From positions 87,196 through 151,195 of the forward strand of contig NZ_JACJTU010000019.1 in assembly GCF_014698835.1 (NCBI RefSeq): a DNA stretch of 64,000 nt. The letters are read 5' to 3'. This stretch comes from Nostoc paludosum FACHB-159. GTDB taxonomy: Bacteria; Cyanobacteriota; Cyanobacteriia; Cyanobacteriales; Nostocaceae. The position numbers and the translations under genes were made by a program. Below the pieces are notes generated by a model. The model saw only the letters and a list, made by a program, of their open reading frames with translations. It ran no database searches and was not told where the DNA came from. Below are positions 1 to 8,819 of this stretch, in pieces. Every line of letters starts with the position of its first letter. The stretch's first letter is position 1.

Positions 1-2694
1 GTCGGCGCTCAATTGGAAATAGAAAACATTACCACACTCGGACAATATAAACTTTGCGGTGGGTGGACAAAATTAGTGGAACGCTGGCTGGGGGAAGTTA
101 TCAAAGACTGCGGTCAGGAAAACGAAAAGTTAACTTGGAAATTATTATTTGAGTTAACTGATGAAAAAGGCACGCGGCCATTAAAAACCAAAGCGGATTT
201 AGTTGCTGCATTAGCTAATAATCACGATCTCGAAATGAGATTATCAGGTTTTAACAAAGTTTGCGAACTGATTTTAGAAATATTAGTAGGTTCGGGGTTG
301 GTGTTGCGAGCCAGAGAAGAATTAGGCGATCGCTACCAGCTAGTTCACGATTATTTAGTTGAACCAATTCGCCAAAAGAACAATTATGGTATCGCAGCCG
401 AATTAGAAAAAATTAAACTAGAAAAAAAGAAAGCAGAAGTAGCTCAAAAACTTAGTCAACAGCAACTCACTTTGATTTTGCAAAGGCGATTAAGAGAAGC
501 ACGTATAGCAGGCGTAGTGCTGTCAATCATGGGGGGAACAATAGCAGCATTATGGTGGCAAGCTGATTTACAGAAAAGAGCAGCAATTAGCCAAACTTTA
601 CGAGCTGAACGTAGTGAAACCAACTTAAAAATTAGTGCGATCGCTGCTGCTAGCGAAGCTTTATTTGCCTCTAATAAGGAATTTGATGCCTTATTAGAAA
701 GTTTACGGGCTTGGAAACGACTTCAAAAGGCAGAGTTTGTGCAGCCAGACACCCGAATGCGGGTAGTTACAGCCCTACAACAAGCAGTTTATGGAGTAAC
801 GGAAGTTAACAGGTTAGAAGGGCACACCGATATTGTCTGGGGAGTAGCTTTCAGCCCAGATGGTCAGTTACTGGCATCAGGAAGTCGAGATCGGACAGTG
901 AAACTTTGGCGTCCTAACGGAAAGTTACTCCAGACTCTCAAAGGGCATAATGATGCGATAACCGCCGTCAGTTTCAGCCCTGATGGTAAAACCCTAGCCT
1001 CCGCCAGTCTTGATAAAACAGTGCAAATCTGGCGTCAAAACCCCATTACAGAAGAATTTTATCCCCAGCCATATAAAACCTTAAAAGCTCATGGAGATTG
1101 GGTTTATAGCGTTAATTTCAGTCCTGATGGCGAGTTATTAGCTACCGCCAGTAAAGATGCAACCATAAAACTTTGGCACAAAGACGGTAGTTTAGTAAGA
1201 ATACTCAGGGGACATCACGGCTGGGTTAATTGGGTAAGCTTTAGTCCTGATGGGCAATTCATTGTCTCAGGAAGTGACGACAAAACAGTAAAAATCTGGC
1301 GAAGGAATGGCAAGTTGGTTACAACTTTGCAGGGACATCAGCAGGGTGTAACGGTGGTTGCTTTCAGCCCTGACGGGAAACTGTTGGCGTCCGCAGGCCG
1401 AGACAAAACAGTAAGACTTTGGCAAAAAGAGGAAAACACCAGTACCGGCAGTTTTAAATTTCTTCCTTACAAAACTTTACAGCAGCATAGCAACACAGTG
1501 TGGAGTTTAAGCTTTAGTTTCGATGGTAAAAAATTAGCTTCTGGAAGTGAAGACAATACCATAAACCTCTGGAGTATTAATGGGAGCTTACTCAAAACCT
1601 TTAAAGGACACAATGATGCTGTTGCTAGCGTAGCTTTCAGTCCCAATAATAAATTGCTCGCTTCGGGAAGTTTTGACAAAAACATAAAACTGTGGAGTTT
1701 AGATGCGCCAAGACCGTCCATTCTCCAAGGCCATGAGAATCGAGTTTTGAGCGTTGCTTGGAGTCCCAATGGCCAGATGCTAGCTTCTGGTAGTAGCGAT
1801 CGCACCGTCAAACTTTGGCAAAGAGACACCAGTAGTGGTGAACTCAGAACCCGACTCTACAAAACCTTGGTAGGGCACACAGATAAAGTTCCCAGCGTTA
1901 GTTTTGACCCCAAAGGTAAAATGCTAGCTTCAGGAAGTTATGACAAAACTGTAAGACTTTGGCGGCTTGACGGTACTTCAATCGTGACTCTCCAGGGACA
2001 TACCGATAGTGTGATGAGCGTGAATTTCAGCCCAGATGGCGAGTTTTTGGCATCAGCTAGCAAAGATAAAACGATAAAGCTTTGGAATCGTCAAGGCAGG
2101 TTACTCAAAACATTAGTGGGGCATCATGGCTGGGTGAATAGCGTTAATTTCAGCCCTGATAGCCAGGTTTTAGCTTCTGCCAGTGATGACCAAACAGTAA
2201 AACTCTGGCGGCGAGATGGTACTTTACTCAAAACTTTTTCGCCCCATGACAGTTGGGTATTGAGTGTCAGCTTTAGTCCCACTGACGAATTGCTAGCTTC
2301 TGCCAGTTGGGACAACACTGTAAGACTTTGGCAACGGGATGGTACATTGCTAAAAACCTTGTTGAAGGGCTACAGCGATAGCGTCAATGCCGTCACTTTC
2401 AGTCCCAATGGAAAATTACTCGCCGCCGCTGGTTGGGACGGTACAGTGAAACTCTGGAGCCGTGAAGGCAAATTAATTAAAAGTCTCAATGGGCATCAGG
2501 CTCCAGTATTAAGTGTCAGCTTTAGCCCAGATGGTCAAACATTGGCATCAGCTAGTGATGACAACACGATAATTCTCTGGAATTTAAATCTTGATGACTT
2601 AGTTGTTCGTGGTTGCCAGTGGGTGGATGATTACCTCAAACATAATCGCAATCTCGAACAGCGCGATCGCCATCTTTGTGATGGCATACTCTAG
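1..2694 (+). CDS. WD40 repeat protein, C-terminal part of a STAND-type NTPase (5' truncated by window)
   Basis: The reading frame is already open at base 1, so the N-terminus, where an NTPase module would lie, is outside the window. The visible part starts with a helical region typical of the segment after a STAND/AAA-like NTPase. It is followed by a Lys/Glu-rich coiled coil (about residues 130-160) and one hydrophobic segment (about 163-180) that may span the membrane. From about residue 268 to 868 there are 14 WD40 repeats, each with GH near the start, FSPDG in the middle and a closing LW dipeptide, enough for two seven-bladed propellers. Proteins of this design are common in filamentous cyanobacteria and are thought to be signalling or effector hubs that sense a ligand through the propeller. 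The class is clear from the repeats; the NTPase assignment is inferred and the ligand is unknown. Confidence 0.9.
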   Translation, partial: VGAQLEIENITTLGQYKLCGGWTKLVERWLGEVIKDCGQENEKLTWKLLFELTDEKGTRPLKTKADLVAALANNHDLEMRLSGFNKVCELILEILVGSGLVLRAREELGDRYQLVHDYLVEPIRQKNNYGIAAELEKIKLEKKKAEVAQKLSQQQLTLILQRRLREARIAGVVLSIMGGTIAALWWQADLQKRAAISQTLRAERSETNLKISAIAAASEALFASNKEFDALLESLRAWKRLQKAEFVQPDTRMRVVTALQQAVYGVTEVNRLEGHTDIVWGVAFSPDGQLLASGSRDRTVKLWRPNGKLLQTLKGHNDAITAVSFSPDGKTLASASLDKTVQIWRQNPITEEFYPQPYKTLKAHGDWVYSVNFSPDGELLATASKDATIKLWHKDGSLVRILRGHHGWVNWVSFSPDGQFIVSGSDDKTVKIWRRNGKLVTTLQGHQQGVTVVAFSPDGKLLASAGRDKTVRLWQKEENTSTGSFKFLPYKTLQQHSNTVWSLSFSFDGKKLASGSEDNTINLWSINGSLLKTFKGHNDAVASVAFSPNNKLLASGSFDKNIKLWSLDAPRPSILQGHENRVLSVAWSPNGQMLASGSSDRTVKLWQRDTSSGELRTRLYKTLVGHTDKVPSVSFDPKGKMLASGSYDKTVRLWRLDGTSIVTLQGHTDSVMSVNFSPDGEFLASASKDKTIKLWNRQGRLLKTLVGHHGWVNSVNFSPDSQVLASASDDQTVKLWRRDGTLLKTFSPHDSWVLSVSFSPTDELLASASWDNTVRLWQRDGTLLKTLLKGYSDSVNAVTFSPNGKLLAAAGWDGTVKLWSREGKLIKSLNGHQAPVLSVSFSPDGQTLASASDDNTIILWNLNLDDLVVRGCQWVDDYLKHNRNLEQRDRHLCDGIL

Positions 2695-2744
2695 GCATAG
2701 GGCATTGGTTTTTTACAAATGGCCAATGACTAATGATTGGTGAA

Positions 2745-3092
2745 TTAACCAAAGGAGCGATCGCTCTCCAAAAGCTCAGGGCTATTTTCTTGGGGGTCTT
2801 CTTGGGGCAAATTCGCTAAAAAAGCTTGTAATTTCATTCGCTCAATATAAGGCCAGCCTCCCTCAGATTCAATATCTTTCAGCAGTGAGTAGAGTTGGCG
2901 ACGGTTGACAGGCAAACTCTGTTGAAAAACTCCATCTCGGATTTCTCGGTGTAACTGCTCTAATTTTCGCAGCAAAGACAAAAGAGCTACAGTGTCACCT
3001 TGACAGCTATCAACTGTATCATTTACTACAGTTGCGATCGCTTCGAGTTTGGAAAGCAAATTTTCTGACTCAATAGTTTTGTTGTTGTTCAT
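2745..3092 (-). CDS. Small conserved-looking hypothetical protein
   Basis: An ORF of about 115 residues that converges on the WD40 gene. The chosen start is the ATG whose complement ends at 3092, because a purine-rich GGGTGGG lies just upstream on the minus strand; an 11-residue longer version from 3125 is possible. The protein is acidic, soluble and mostly helical, with a Leu-rich stretch (LLSKLEAIA, LLSLLRKLEQL) and a polar C-terminal tail. No catalytic motif, signal peptide or membrane segment is visible and I do not recognise the family. Its codon use resembles that of its neighbours, which supports a real gene. Function unknown. Confidence 0.6.
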   Translation of the reverse strand: MNNNKTIESENLLSKLEAIATVVNDTVDSCQGDTVALLSLLRKLEQLHREIRDGVFQQSLPVNRRQLYSLLKDIESEGGWPYIERMKLQAFLANLPQEDPQENSPELLESDRSFG

Positions 3093-3534
3093 CCCACCCT
3101 TTCCGTGTAAATGAGGCCAACTCAAATTTACCGGAGATTTTTAATTTTCCCTAGTTTGCCAGTATTAATTCATTCACGTCACTTTACCGAACCAGGCCAA
3201 CCGTCTGTACAATTTTTCAGAAATTTTTTTCAACTCTCCACGTCCCCACCCTCTCAATCACGCCTGACTATAACTAGATTTGTATCTTTATGAAAAGCTA
3301 TTGCGATCGCCTGTAAAACAGCGTAGTACCGTTTAGCACAGCCTTCGCGTGAGCTAGAGGGGATCAGAAGATTCTTGCTTGAGACTAGAGTACTTTGATT
3401 TTGAGTTAAAAAAAATCGTATGATCTGGCTGATTTACCCATCAAACAATAGGCGTATGTAGTGGCGTCACATACATAACACAGTTCGATGCAGTTTTACA
3501 ACTTAGATATTAATTTTTGAGATTGAGGTTGACC
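3093..3534. other. Intergenic region between divergent genes; psbO promoter region
   Basis: This AT-rich spacer separates the hypothetical gene (minus) from psbO (plus) and must carry the promoters for both. It contains a HIP1 octamer near 3304, an A-run near 3410, and a short inverted repeat GTATGT/ACATAC around 3453-3475. The inverted repeat could be a regulator site for psbO, but that is a guess from symmetry alone. No convincing gene was found. Confidence 0.4.
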
Positions 3535-4368
3535 ATGAGGTATCGCGCTTTAATTGTCGCATTCTTGGCTTTATGCCTGGGGCTAATAACTGCTTGTAGT
3601 GATGCTCCTACTGCTAGTAGTGGTAGGGATGTACTCACTTACGAACAAATTCGAGGCACTGGCTTAGCTAACAAATGCCCTCAACTATCAGAAACAAGCC
3701 GTGGTTCTATTCCCCTTGATTCTAGCCAGTCCTATGCCATCAAAGAACTTTGCTTGGAACCAACTAGTTTCTTCGTCAAAGAAGAACCTGCTAATAAACG
3801 GCAAGAAGCAGAATTTGTTGCTGGCAAATTGTTGACTAGATACACATCCACTATCGACCAGGTACAAGGCGATCTGAAATTCAACTCAGATAATAGCCTG
3901 ACTTTTGCAGAAACTGATGGTCTTGACTTCCAAGCCATTACCGTGCAACTCCCTGGTGGTGAGCGAGTACCTTTCCTCTTCACCATCAAAAACTTGGTTG
4001 CTAAAACCCAACCCAAATTGACCAGCATTAATACCTCCACTGACTTTGAAGGTACTTTCAAAGTTCCTTCCTATCGTGGTGCCGCTTTCCTAGATCCCAA
4101 AGGTCGTGGTGTCGTTAGCGGCTATGATAACGCCGTGGCTCTACCTGCTCAAGCGGATGATGAAGAACTCACCCGCACTAACGTCAAGCGTGCAGAAATC
4201 CTCAACGGCAAGATTTCTCTGCAAGTAGCTAAGGTAGATAACAGCAGCGGTGAAATTGCTGGTACTTTCGAGAGCGAACAACCATCTGATACTGATTTAG
4301 GTGCTGGCGAACCTAAAGAAGTTAAGATTCGCGGTATATTCTACGGTCGGGTTGAATCCAAATCATAG
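3535..4368 (+). CDS. psbO: Photosystem II manganese-stabilising (extrinsic 33 kDa) protein PsbO
   Basis: PsbO caps the oxygen-evolving Mn4CaO5 cluster on the lumenal side of photosystem II and stabilises it. The hallmark start of the mature protein (LTYEQIRGTGLANKCP), the two conserved cysteines of its disulfide (in NKCPQL and KELCLEP) and the C-terminal beta-barrel region with GIFYGRVE are all present. Length, about 277 residues, fits the family. The ATG at 3535 is preferred over the in-frame TTG at 3517 because a GAGG box precedes it at a sensible distance. The N-terminal signal peptide ends in LITAC, a lipobox-like motif, so the protein could be lipidated rather than simply cleaved. It stands alone, followed by two terminator-like hairpins. 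Confidence 0.98.
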   Translation: MRYRALIVAFLALCLGLITACSDAPTASSGRDVLTYEQIRGTGLANKCPQLSETSRGSIPLDSSQSYAIKELCLEPTSFFVKEEPANKRQEAEFVAGKLLTRYTSTIDQVQGDLKFNSDNSLTFAETDGLDFQAITVQLPGGERVPFLFTIKNLVAKTQPKLTSINTSTDFEGTFKVPSYRGAAFLDPKGRGVVSGYDNAVALPAQADDEELTRTNVKRAEILNGKISLQVAKVDNSSGEIAGTFESEQPSDTDLGAGEPKEVKIRGIFYGRVESKS

Positions 4369-4450
4369 CCAAATCCTTTTGAGTTACGTAACTGATTGGC
4401 ATTCAGAACCACCATTCTGTCGGCATCAGCTTTCATTACAAGAGTTACCC

Positions 4451-4477
4451 CTTACCCCCTTTTATTTTGGGGGTAAG
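4451..4477 (+). terminator. Hairpin downstream of psbO (first)
   Basis: A perfect 9-bp inverted repeat, CTTACCCCC and GGGGGTAAG, surrounds a 9-base T/A loop, with a short T-run two bases beyond. It lies about 80 bp after the psbO stop and is best read as a transcription terminator or an mRNA 3' end stabiliser. Confidence 0.7.
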
Positions 4478-4513
4478 TAGGTTTTTGCGAAATGGCTATA
4501 AATTAACTACAAC

Positions 4514-4537
4514 AAGGGGCAGTTTGCCCTTTTTTTA
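4514..4537 (+). terminator. Intrinsic terminator (second hairpin after psbO)
   Basis: The stem AAGGGGCA/TGCCCTTT (one G-T pair) with a 3-base GTT loop runs straight into a T-run. This is a textbook Rho-independent terminator about 40 bp after the first hairpin, so psbO appears to be doubly terminated. Confidence 0.85.
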
Positions 4538-5085
4538 TTATTTGCGTAAAAATACATACTATTTTTTAACTTTGTATTTAGGAATTTTTGAATACTAATA
4601 AATTTATTTAATTTTATATGTAATTTTACTGGAAATTTAATTGTCACTCATCTAATCCAATTTTAACTTTCATACTTTTGTTTATACAACTTAATTTCAG
4701 CATTAATTAATGAAATTAAGTACAATCTCGGTTTGATATTTAGTAACTAATTATATATTTTATTTCTATGTAGTTCTCAAATCCAAACTACAGATAATAC
4801 CCAAATTAATTGAAGAATAAATCAGTAGTCAGAATTCAGGAGTGCTTTTGGCTCAACTCTGTATTCCTGAATTGTTTCTCGATAAAAAACTCAATTCTGT
4901 GGATTTCGCCCACTTAAATATCGCTCAATTGCCAAGTAAACTATGGAAAACTAAAGAAAAATTTTATTATTTTTCCTAAATTTACTAGAGCATAAAACAC
5001 CAGATTTTCTTTTAAATTGTGTGCGATCGCAGCTGAATTTAAGCGCGAGTTATTAATTCTTTATTTGCTCAATAAACCCGGTGCC
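4538..5085. other. AT-rich intergenic region upstream of sigF
   Basis: About 550 bp of very AT-rich DNA between the psbO terminator and the sigma factor gene. No ORF with a ribosome binding site was seen. Around 4825-4880 there is a loose inverted repeat (AGTCAGAATTCAGGAGT against ATTCCTGAATT). The sigF promoter must lie here. Confidence 0.35.
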
Positions 5086-5862
5086 ATGCCTACCACAGTC
5101 ACCAATGAACTAAAACATGAAATTTGGCAGTTGTTACGAGAATATCAGCAATCTCGCTCCGAACATGTTCGTAATCAACTGGTAAAACTCAATTTTGGAC
5201 TTGTGAGAAAAGAAGCTCACTACTGGACAAATCAATGTCATGAAACCTATGATGATTTGCTCCAAGTTGGATGTTTGGGTTTAATTAGAGCTATTGAAAG
5301 ATTTGAACTTTCCAAGGGACACGCCTTTAGTTCCTATGCTCTTCCCTATATTCGAGGGGAAATTCAACACTATCTGCGAGATAAAGGCGTCACCGTGCGA
5401 ATTCCTCGGAGATGGTTGGCACTGCAACAGCAAGCAATAGGAGTTTCACGTTCTTGGCGTGAAACACATAATCGCCAACCAACAGATTCGGAATTAGCAG
5501 CAGCACTGAAAATTTCTCCCACTGAATGGCAAGAAATTAAATTAGCATGGGTGAATCGCGCTCCCTTGAGTTTAGATGTGCCAATTCAGGATGGAGAAGA
5601 AGGTTCTACTTGTTTGGGAGAATTAGTTCCAGATCCTCACTACCGCAGCTTTCAGTTAGCACAAGAAGACCAACTTCGCTTACAACAAGCATTGGTTCAG
5701 CTAGAAAAGCGTACCCGCGATGTCTTGGAATGCGTGTTTTTGCAAGATTTGACCCAAAAACAAGTAGCAGAACATCTGGGCATCAGTGTAGTAACTGTTT
5801 CCCGCAGAGTTAAGAAAGGACTGGATCTGATGAAACAGCTTATGGGTGTAGCAGATGATTAA
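5086..5862 (+). CDS. sigF: Group 3 RNA polymerase sigma factor SigF
   Basis: An alternative sigma factor of the sporulation/flagellar (group 3) type. Region 2 is visible with DDLLQVGCLGLIRAIERFE and the region 2.4 stretch AFSSYALPYIRGEIQHYLRD. Region 3 follows (PRRWLALQQQA and TDSELAAAL), then region 4 with a helix-turn-helix (LTQKQVAEHLGISVVTVSRRVKKGL). The start is set at the ATG at 5086 (258 residues), the length I expect for cyanobacterial SigF; an upstream TTG at 5017 would add 23 residues without family resemblance. In Synechocystis SigF is needed for type IV pilus gene expression and phototaxis; the same role here is inferred. Confidence 0.9.
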   Translation: MPTTVTNELKHEIWQLLREYQQSRSEHVRNQLVKLNFGLVRKEAHYWTNQCHETYDDLLQVGCLGLIRAIERFELSKGHAFSSYALPYIRGEIQHYLRDKGVTVRIPRRWLALQQQAIGVSRSWRETHNRQPTDSELAAALKISPTEWQEIKLAWVNRAPLSLDVPIQDGEEGSTCLGELVPDPHYRSFQLAQEDQLRLQQALVQLEKRTRDVLECVFLQDLTQKQVAEHLGISVVTVSRRVKKGLDLMKQLMGVADD

Positions 5863-6027
5863 CTGCAAACAAACTGAACCCGCAGTTATGCTGGGTTGAT
5901 TGTGCGAAAAATAACCCTTGAAAATCAAAAAATTAGGTTATAACGGGAACAGACTTTGCCTTGAAGAGAAAATTCAGGCATGTTAATTTCGACTTTTCAA
6001 TTCTCCAATGGCTTTTGAGAAAGACTC

Positions 6028-6894
6028 ATGGGCAGAAATTTAACAATTACAATTGCAGCTATTTTAAGTTTGGCGATCGCTGGATGTGCTTCTGAAGAAA
6101 CACCACAAGCCATAGAGCCGACACCAATTCCGAAAATAGCAAAAAAGTCGCCACCAGCGGCTCAATCCTTCAAAAATCCAGTTATACCTGCCAAACAGGT
6201 TTCACAAGTTTCTCCTGCTAGTCTGAGCTTAATTCAATCTACTAATCCTACAGAACGGGCACGAGTAGTTTTGGTATCAAAAAATCGCACTGACCCCTTT
6301 GCCGAAATTTTTGGACAGACCGTTGCTGGAGTGCCGAAAACCACAGGAAGACCTGTTCCTGTATTGCCTAAGCTACCTACTGCATCAACTCCAGGGCGAA
6401 AACTGCCAACAGGTATCGTAGCTTCAAATCAAAAGAAAAATAACATTGCTGCTGTACCAAAAAAAGCCAATGTTACTTTGACTTCAGTTTTGCCTAGAGT
6501 TTTGCCTCAAGTTGTGCCCAACCCAACTTTAGTATCTGTGTTGCCACCAGCACCACAACCCGACTTAGCAAGGGCAGTAGTTGTCACTGGTGTAGTTCTG
6601 ATTACTAAGGAACCCCAAGCAATTATCAAGGTACCCGATGAACCCACAAGTCGCTATGTGCAGGCGGGACAGCGATTAGCCAATGGGGTGCTGATTAAGC
6701 GCATTGAAATGAATGGAGGTTCCAACCCGATTGTGATTTTGGAACAAAATGGCATCGAAGTTGCCAAAATGGTAGGGGAAGGGCCTGTCAACTCAACGCC
6801 ATCAGCTTCAACGCCATCAGCGGCATCTGCTACTGGCAATTCTATTTTAGGGACAATGGCCCCCGAAAATGCAGTTAATGTGGGAGCTTCATAA
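6028..6894 (+). CDS. Proline-rich predicted lipoprotein with PilP/GspC-like C-terminal domain
   Basis: The N-terminus is a lipoprotein signal peptide ending in the lipobox LAIAGC, so Cys20 is probably lipidated. The next about 170 residues are low-complexity and rich in Pro, Val and Lys, consistent with an extended periplasmic linker. The last about 90 residues look folded: a VQAGQRLANGVLIKRIE segment followed by VILEQNGIEVAKMVGEGP. This resembles the small beta domain of type IV pilus PilP and type II secretion GspC proteins, a weak motif-level similarity only. It sits 165 bp after sigF, whose family controls pili elsewhere, which makes a pilus or envelope role attractive but unproven. The next gene starts 3 bp later, so the two form an operon. 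Confidence 0.65.
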   Translation: MGRNLTITIAAILSLAIAGCASEETPQAIEPTPIPKIAKKSPPAAQSFKNPVIPAKQVSQVSPASLSLIQSTNPTERARVVLVSKNRTDPFAEIFGQTVAGVPKTTGRPVPVLPKLPTASTPGRKLPTGIVASNQKKNNIAAVPKKANVTLTSVLPRVLPQVVPNPTLVSVLPPAPQPDLARAVVVTGVVLITKEPQAIIKVPDEPTSRYVQAGQRLANGVLIKRIEMNGGSNPIVILEQNGIEVAKMVGEGPVNSTPSASTPSAASATGNSILGTMAPENAVNVGAS

Positions 6895-6897
6895 AAG

Positions 6898-7149
6898 ATG
6901 GAGACTAAGGAAAAAATTGAATTCCCTGGTTTGCCTTTAGCAGTTTATCGAGAAATCGCAGCGCATTTACGACAAGTGGAAGGGGTAGAAGTAGATTTAA
7001 TTCCCCAGTCATCTCAACAGTTTGATTACAATCAAAGCCAAATTGGTGGCTTAGCACTTTCGTTGACAGCAAACTCTACTTTAGAAAGTCGGCAACGAGT
7101 TAACCAGATTTTGGCTTACTATCAAAATCGGTATATGAATCCTATTTGA
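6898..7149 (+). CDS. Small hypothetical protein in operon with the lipoprotein
   Basis: An 83-residue soluble protein whose ATG lies 3 bp after the stop of the preceding gene, implying translational coupling. It has no signal peptide or membrane segment. The predicted pattern is a helix (LAVYREIAAHLRQVEG), strands (VEVDLIPQSS and GGLALSLT) and a final helix (SRQRVNQILAYYQNRY), a compact alpha/beta fold. I do not recognise a family. Tight coupling suggests a role linked to the lipoprotein. Confidence 0.7.
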   Translation: METKEKIEFPGLPLAVYREIAAHLRQVEGVEVDLIPQSSQQFDYNQSQIGGLALSLTANSTLESRQRVNQILAYYQNRYMNPI

Positions 7150-7171
7150 TTTGTGAAAATAGCAAGCCTCT

Positions 7172-7211
7172 GACTCCTGACTTCTTATAGAAGTCGGGAG
7201 TCTTGTTATTT
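7172..7211 (+). terminator. Intrinsic terminator after the lipoprotein operon
   Basis: A 14-bp stem, 7172-7185 with 7189-7202, contains one G-T pair and a 3-base loop, followed by TTGTTATTT. It lies 22 bp after the stop codon of the 83-residue gene. Confidence 0.85.
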
Positions 7212-7254
7212 GATTTAAGATTGCTATGGTGTATGGCGAGTTAAGGAGCTAACG

Positions 7255-7341
7255 ATGGCCTATTGGCAGTTTTTTAGCTTAAGCACTCCGCTTTCTCTGG
7301 CTTTTTGGACGCATAAGAGCGATCGCAAAAAACTTGAATAA
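7255..7341 (+). CDS. Possible 28-residue small ORF in the glyA leader
   Basis: An ATG at 7255 is preceded by a strong ribosome binding site, AAGGAG, seven bases upstream, and opens a frame of 28 codons ending in TAA. The product has a hydrophobic stretch (FFSLSTPLSLAFW) followed by a charged tail (HKSDRKKLE), like a small membrane peptide. It lies about 190 bp before the glyA start. It could be an independent small protein or a regulatory leader peptide, and four of its residues are Ser, the substrate of GlyA. No homologue is known to me, so the call rests only on the binding site and the reading frame. Confidence 0.4.
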   Translation: MAYWQFFSLSTPLSLAFWTHKSDRKKLE

Positions 7342-7534
7342 CGCAGGGTCAAAAAGCAACGTTATGATTGTTAATGCATTAATCGAGCTTGAGTCTAACT
7401 TTAATTCAATTAATCGCCTCCTAGAGCAGTCAAAAACCATTGAACTACTTTGAGCTATGGACACTTGACTGTTATTTAGGTGCTGATAGAACCACGCATC
7501 AGCCGTTGTACAAATTTCCATAAGGATAATTGAA

Positions 7535-8818
7535 GTGACTAAGACTAATTCAGATTTTCTCACCTCCAGCGATCCGGCGATCGCGGAGTTAATCAACGAC
7601 GAACTACAGCGTCAGCAAGACCATTTGGAGTTGATTGCTAGTGAAAACTTTACTTCGCCTGCGGTATTGGCGGCTCAAGGTTCAGTACTGACAAATAAAT
7701 ACGCCGAGGGGCTACCTGGTAAACGCTACTATGGCGGTTGCGAGTTTATCGACAAAATCGAACAACTGGCCATCGACCGGGCTAAACAACTGTTTGGTGC
7801 TGCTCATGCCAATGTCCAACCCCATTCTGGCGCACAGGCTAATTTTGCTGTGTTTCTGACTCTGCTGGAACCAGGGGACAAAATTATGGGGATGGATTTG
7901 TCTCATGGCGGACATCTCACCCACGGTTCCCCTGTAAATGTCTCAGGTAAGTGGTTCCAAGTTAGCCACTACGGTGTCAGCCAACAAACAGAACAACTTG
8001 ACTATGACCAAATTCGGGAGCTGGCGCTAAGGGAGCGTCCTAAGCTGCTGATTTGTGGTTATTCTGCTTATCCTCGTATAATTGATTTTGAAAAATTCCG
8101 TAGTATTGCTGATGAAGTTGGCGCTTACTTACTTGCGGATATTGCCCATATAGCTGGTTTAGTTGCCAGTGGTCTTCATCCCGACCCAATTCCTCATTGT
8201 CATGTGGTAACAACAACTACCCATAAAACTCTACGCGGCCCTAGAGGTGGTTTAATTTTGACAGGGGATGCAGAACTGGGTAAAAAATTAGATAAATCCG
8301 TTTTTCCTGGCAACCAGGGTGGGCCATTGGAACATGTGATTGCTGGTAAGGCAGTAGCTTTTGGAGAAGCCCTCAAGCCAGAGTTTAAAACATATTCTGC
8401 CCAAGTGATTGAAAATGCTCGTGCCTTGGCACGACAATTACAAAACCGTGGCTTAAAGTTAGTGTCTGATGGCACTGACAATCATTTAATGCTCGTGGAT
8501 TTACGTTCCATTGGCATGACTGGTAAGCAAGCAGATCAGTTAGTCAGCGGTGTCAATATTACTGCTAACAAAAATACTGTTCCCTTCGATCCGCAGTCAC
8601 CATTTGTGACTAGCGGTCTGAGGTTAGGTTCCCCAGCAATGACAACGCGCGGCTTAGGAGTAGTAGAATTTACCGAGATTGCAAATATTATCGCCGATCG
8701 CCTGCTTTCTCCAAATTCCGAAGAAGTCGCTCAAGATTGTAAACGAAGGGTGGCCGCATTGTGCGATCGCTTCCCCTTATACCCTCACCTGGAAATTCCT
8801 GTAGCAGCACTAGTTTAA
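7535..8818 (+). CDS. glyA: Serine hydroxymethyltransferase
   Basis: GlyA converts serine and tetrahydrofolate to glycine and methylene-tetrahydrofolate, using pyridoxal phosphate in the cytoplasm. It feeds one-carbon metabolism and is tied to photorespiratory glycine handling. The whole family pattern is present: LIASENFTSPAV near the N-terminus, KYAEGLPGKRYYGGC, the DIAHIAGLV strand and the PLP-lysine motif TTTTHKTLRGPRGG. Length 427 is typical. The start is the GTG at 7535, preceded by AAGGATAATTGAA; no in-frame ATG fits the conserved N-terminus. Confidence 0.98.
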   Translation: MTKTNSDFLTSSDPAIAELINDELQRQQDHLELIASENFTSPAVLAAQGSVLTNKYAEGLPGKRYYGGCEFIDKIEQLAIDRAKQLFGAAHANVQPHSGAQANFAVFLTLLEPGDKIMGMDLSHGGHLTHGSPVNVSGKWFQVSHYGVSQQTEQLDYDQIRELALRERPKLLICGYSAYPRIIDFEKFRSIADEVGAYLLADIAHIAGLVASGLHPDPIPHCHVVTTTTHKTLRGPRGGLILTGDAELGKKLDKSVFPGNQGGPLEHVIAGKAVAFGEALKPEFKTYSAQVIENARALARQLQNRGLKLVSDGTDNHLMLVDLRSIGMTGKQADQLVSGVNITANKNTVPFDPQSPFVTSGLRLGSPAMTTRGLGVVEFTEIANIIADRLLSPNSEEVAQDCKRRVAALCDRFPLYPHLEIPVAALV

Positions 8819-8819
8819 G

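Noticed and set aside
3111..3293. 60-codon frame on the plus strand between the hypothetical gene and psbO
   Set aside because: No ribosome binding site, a composition unlike the neighbouring genes and no protein-like pattern. It overlaps the 5' end of the minus-strand gene and the promoter region.
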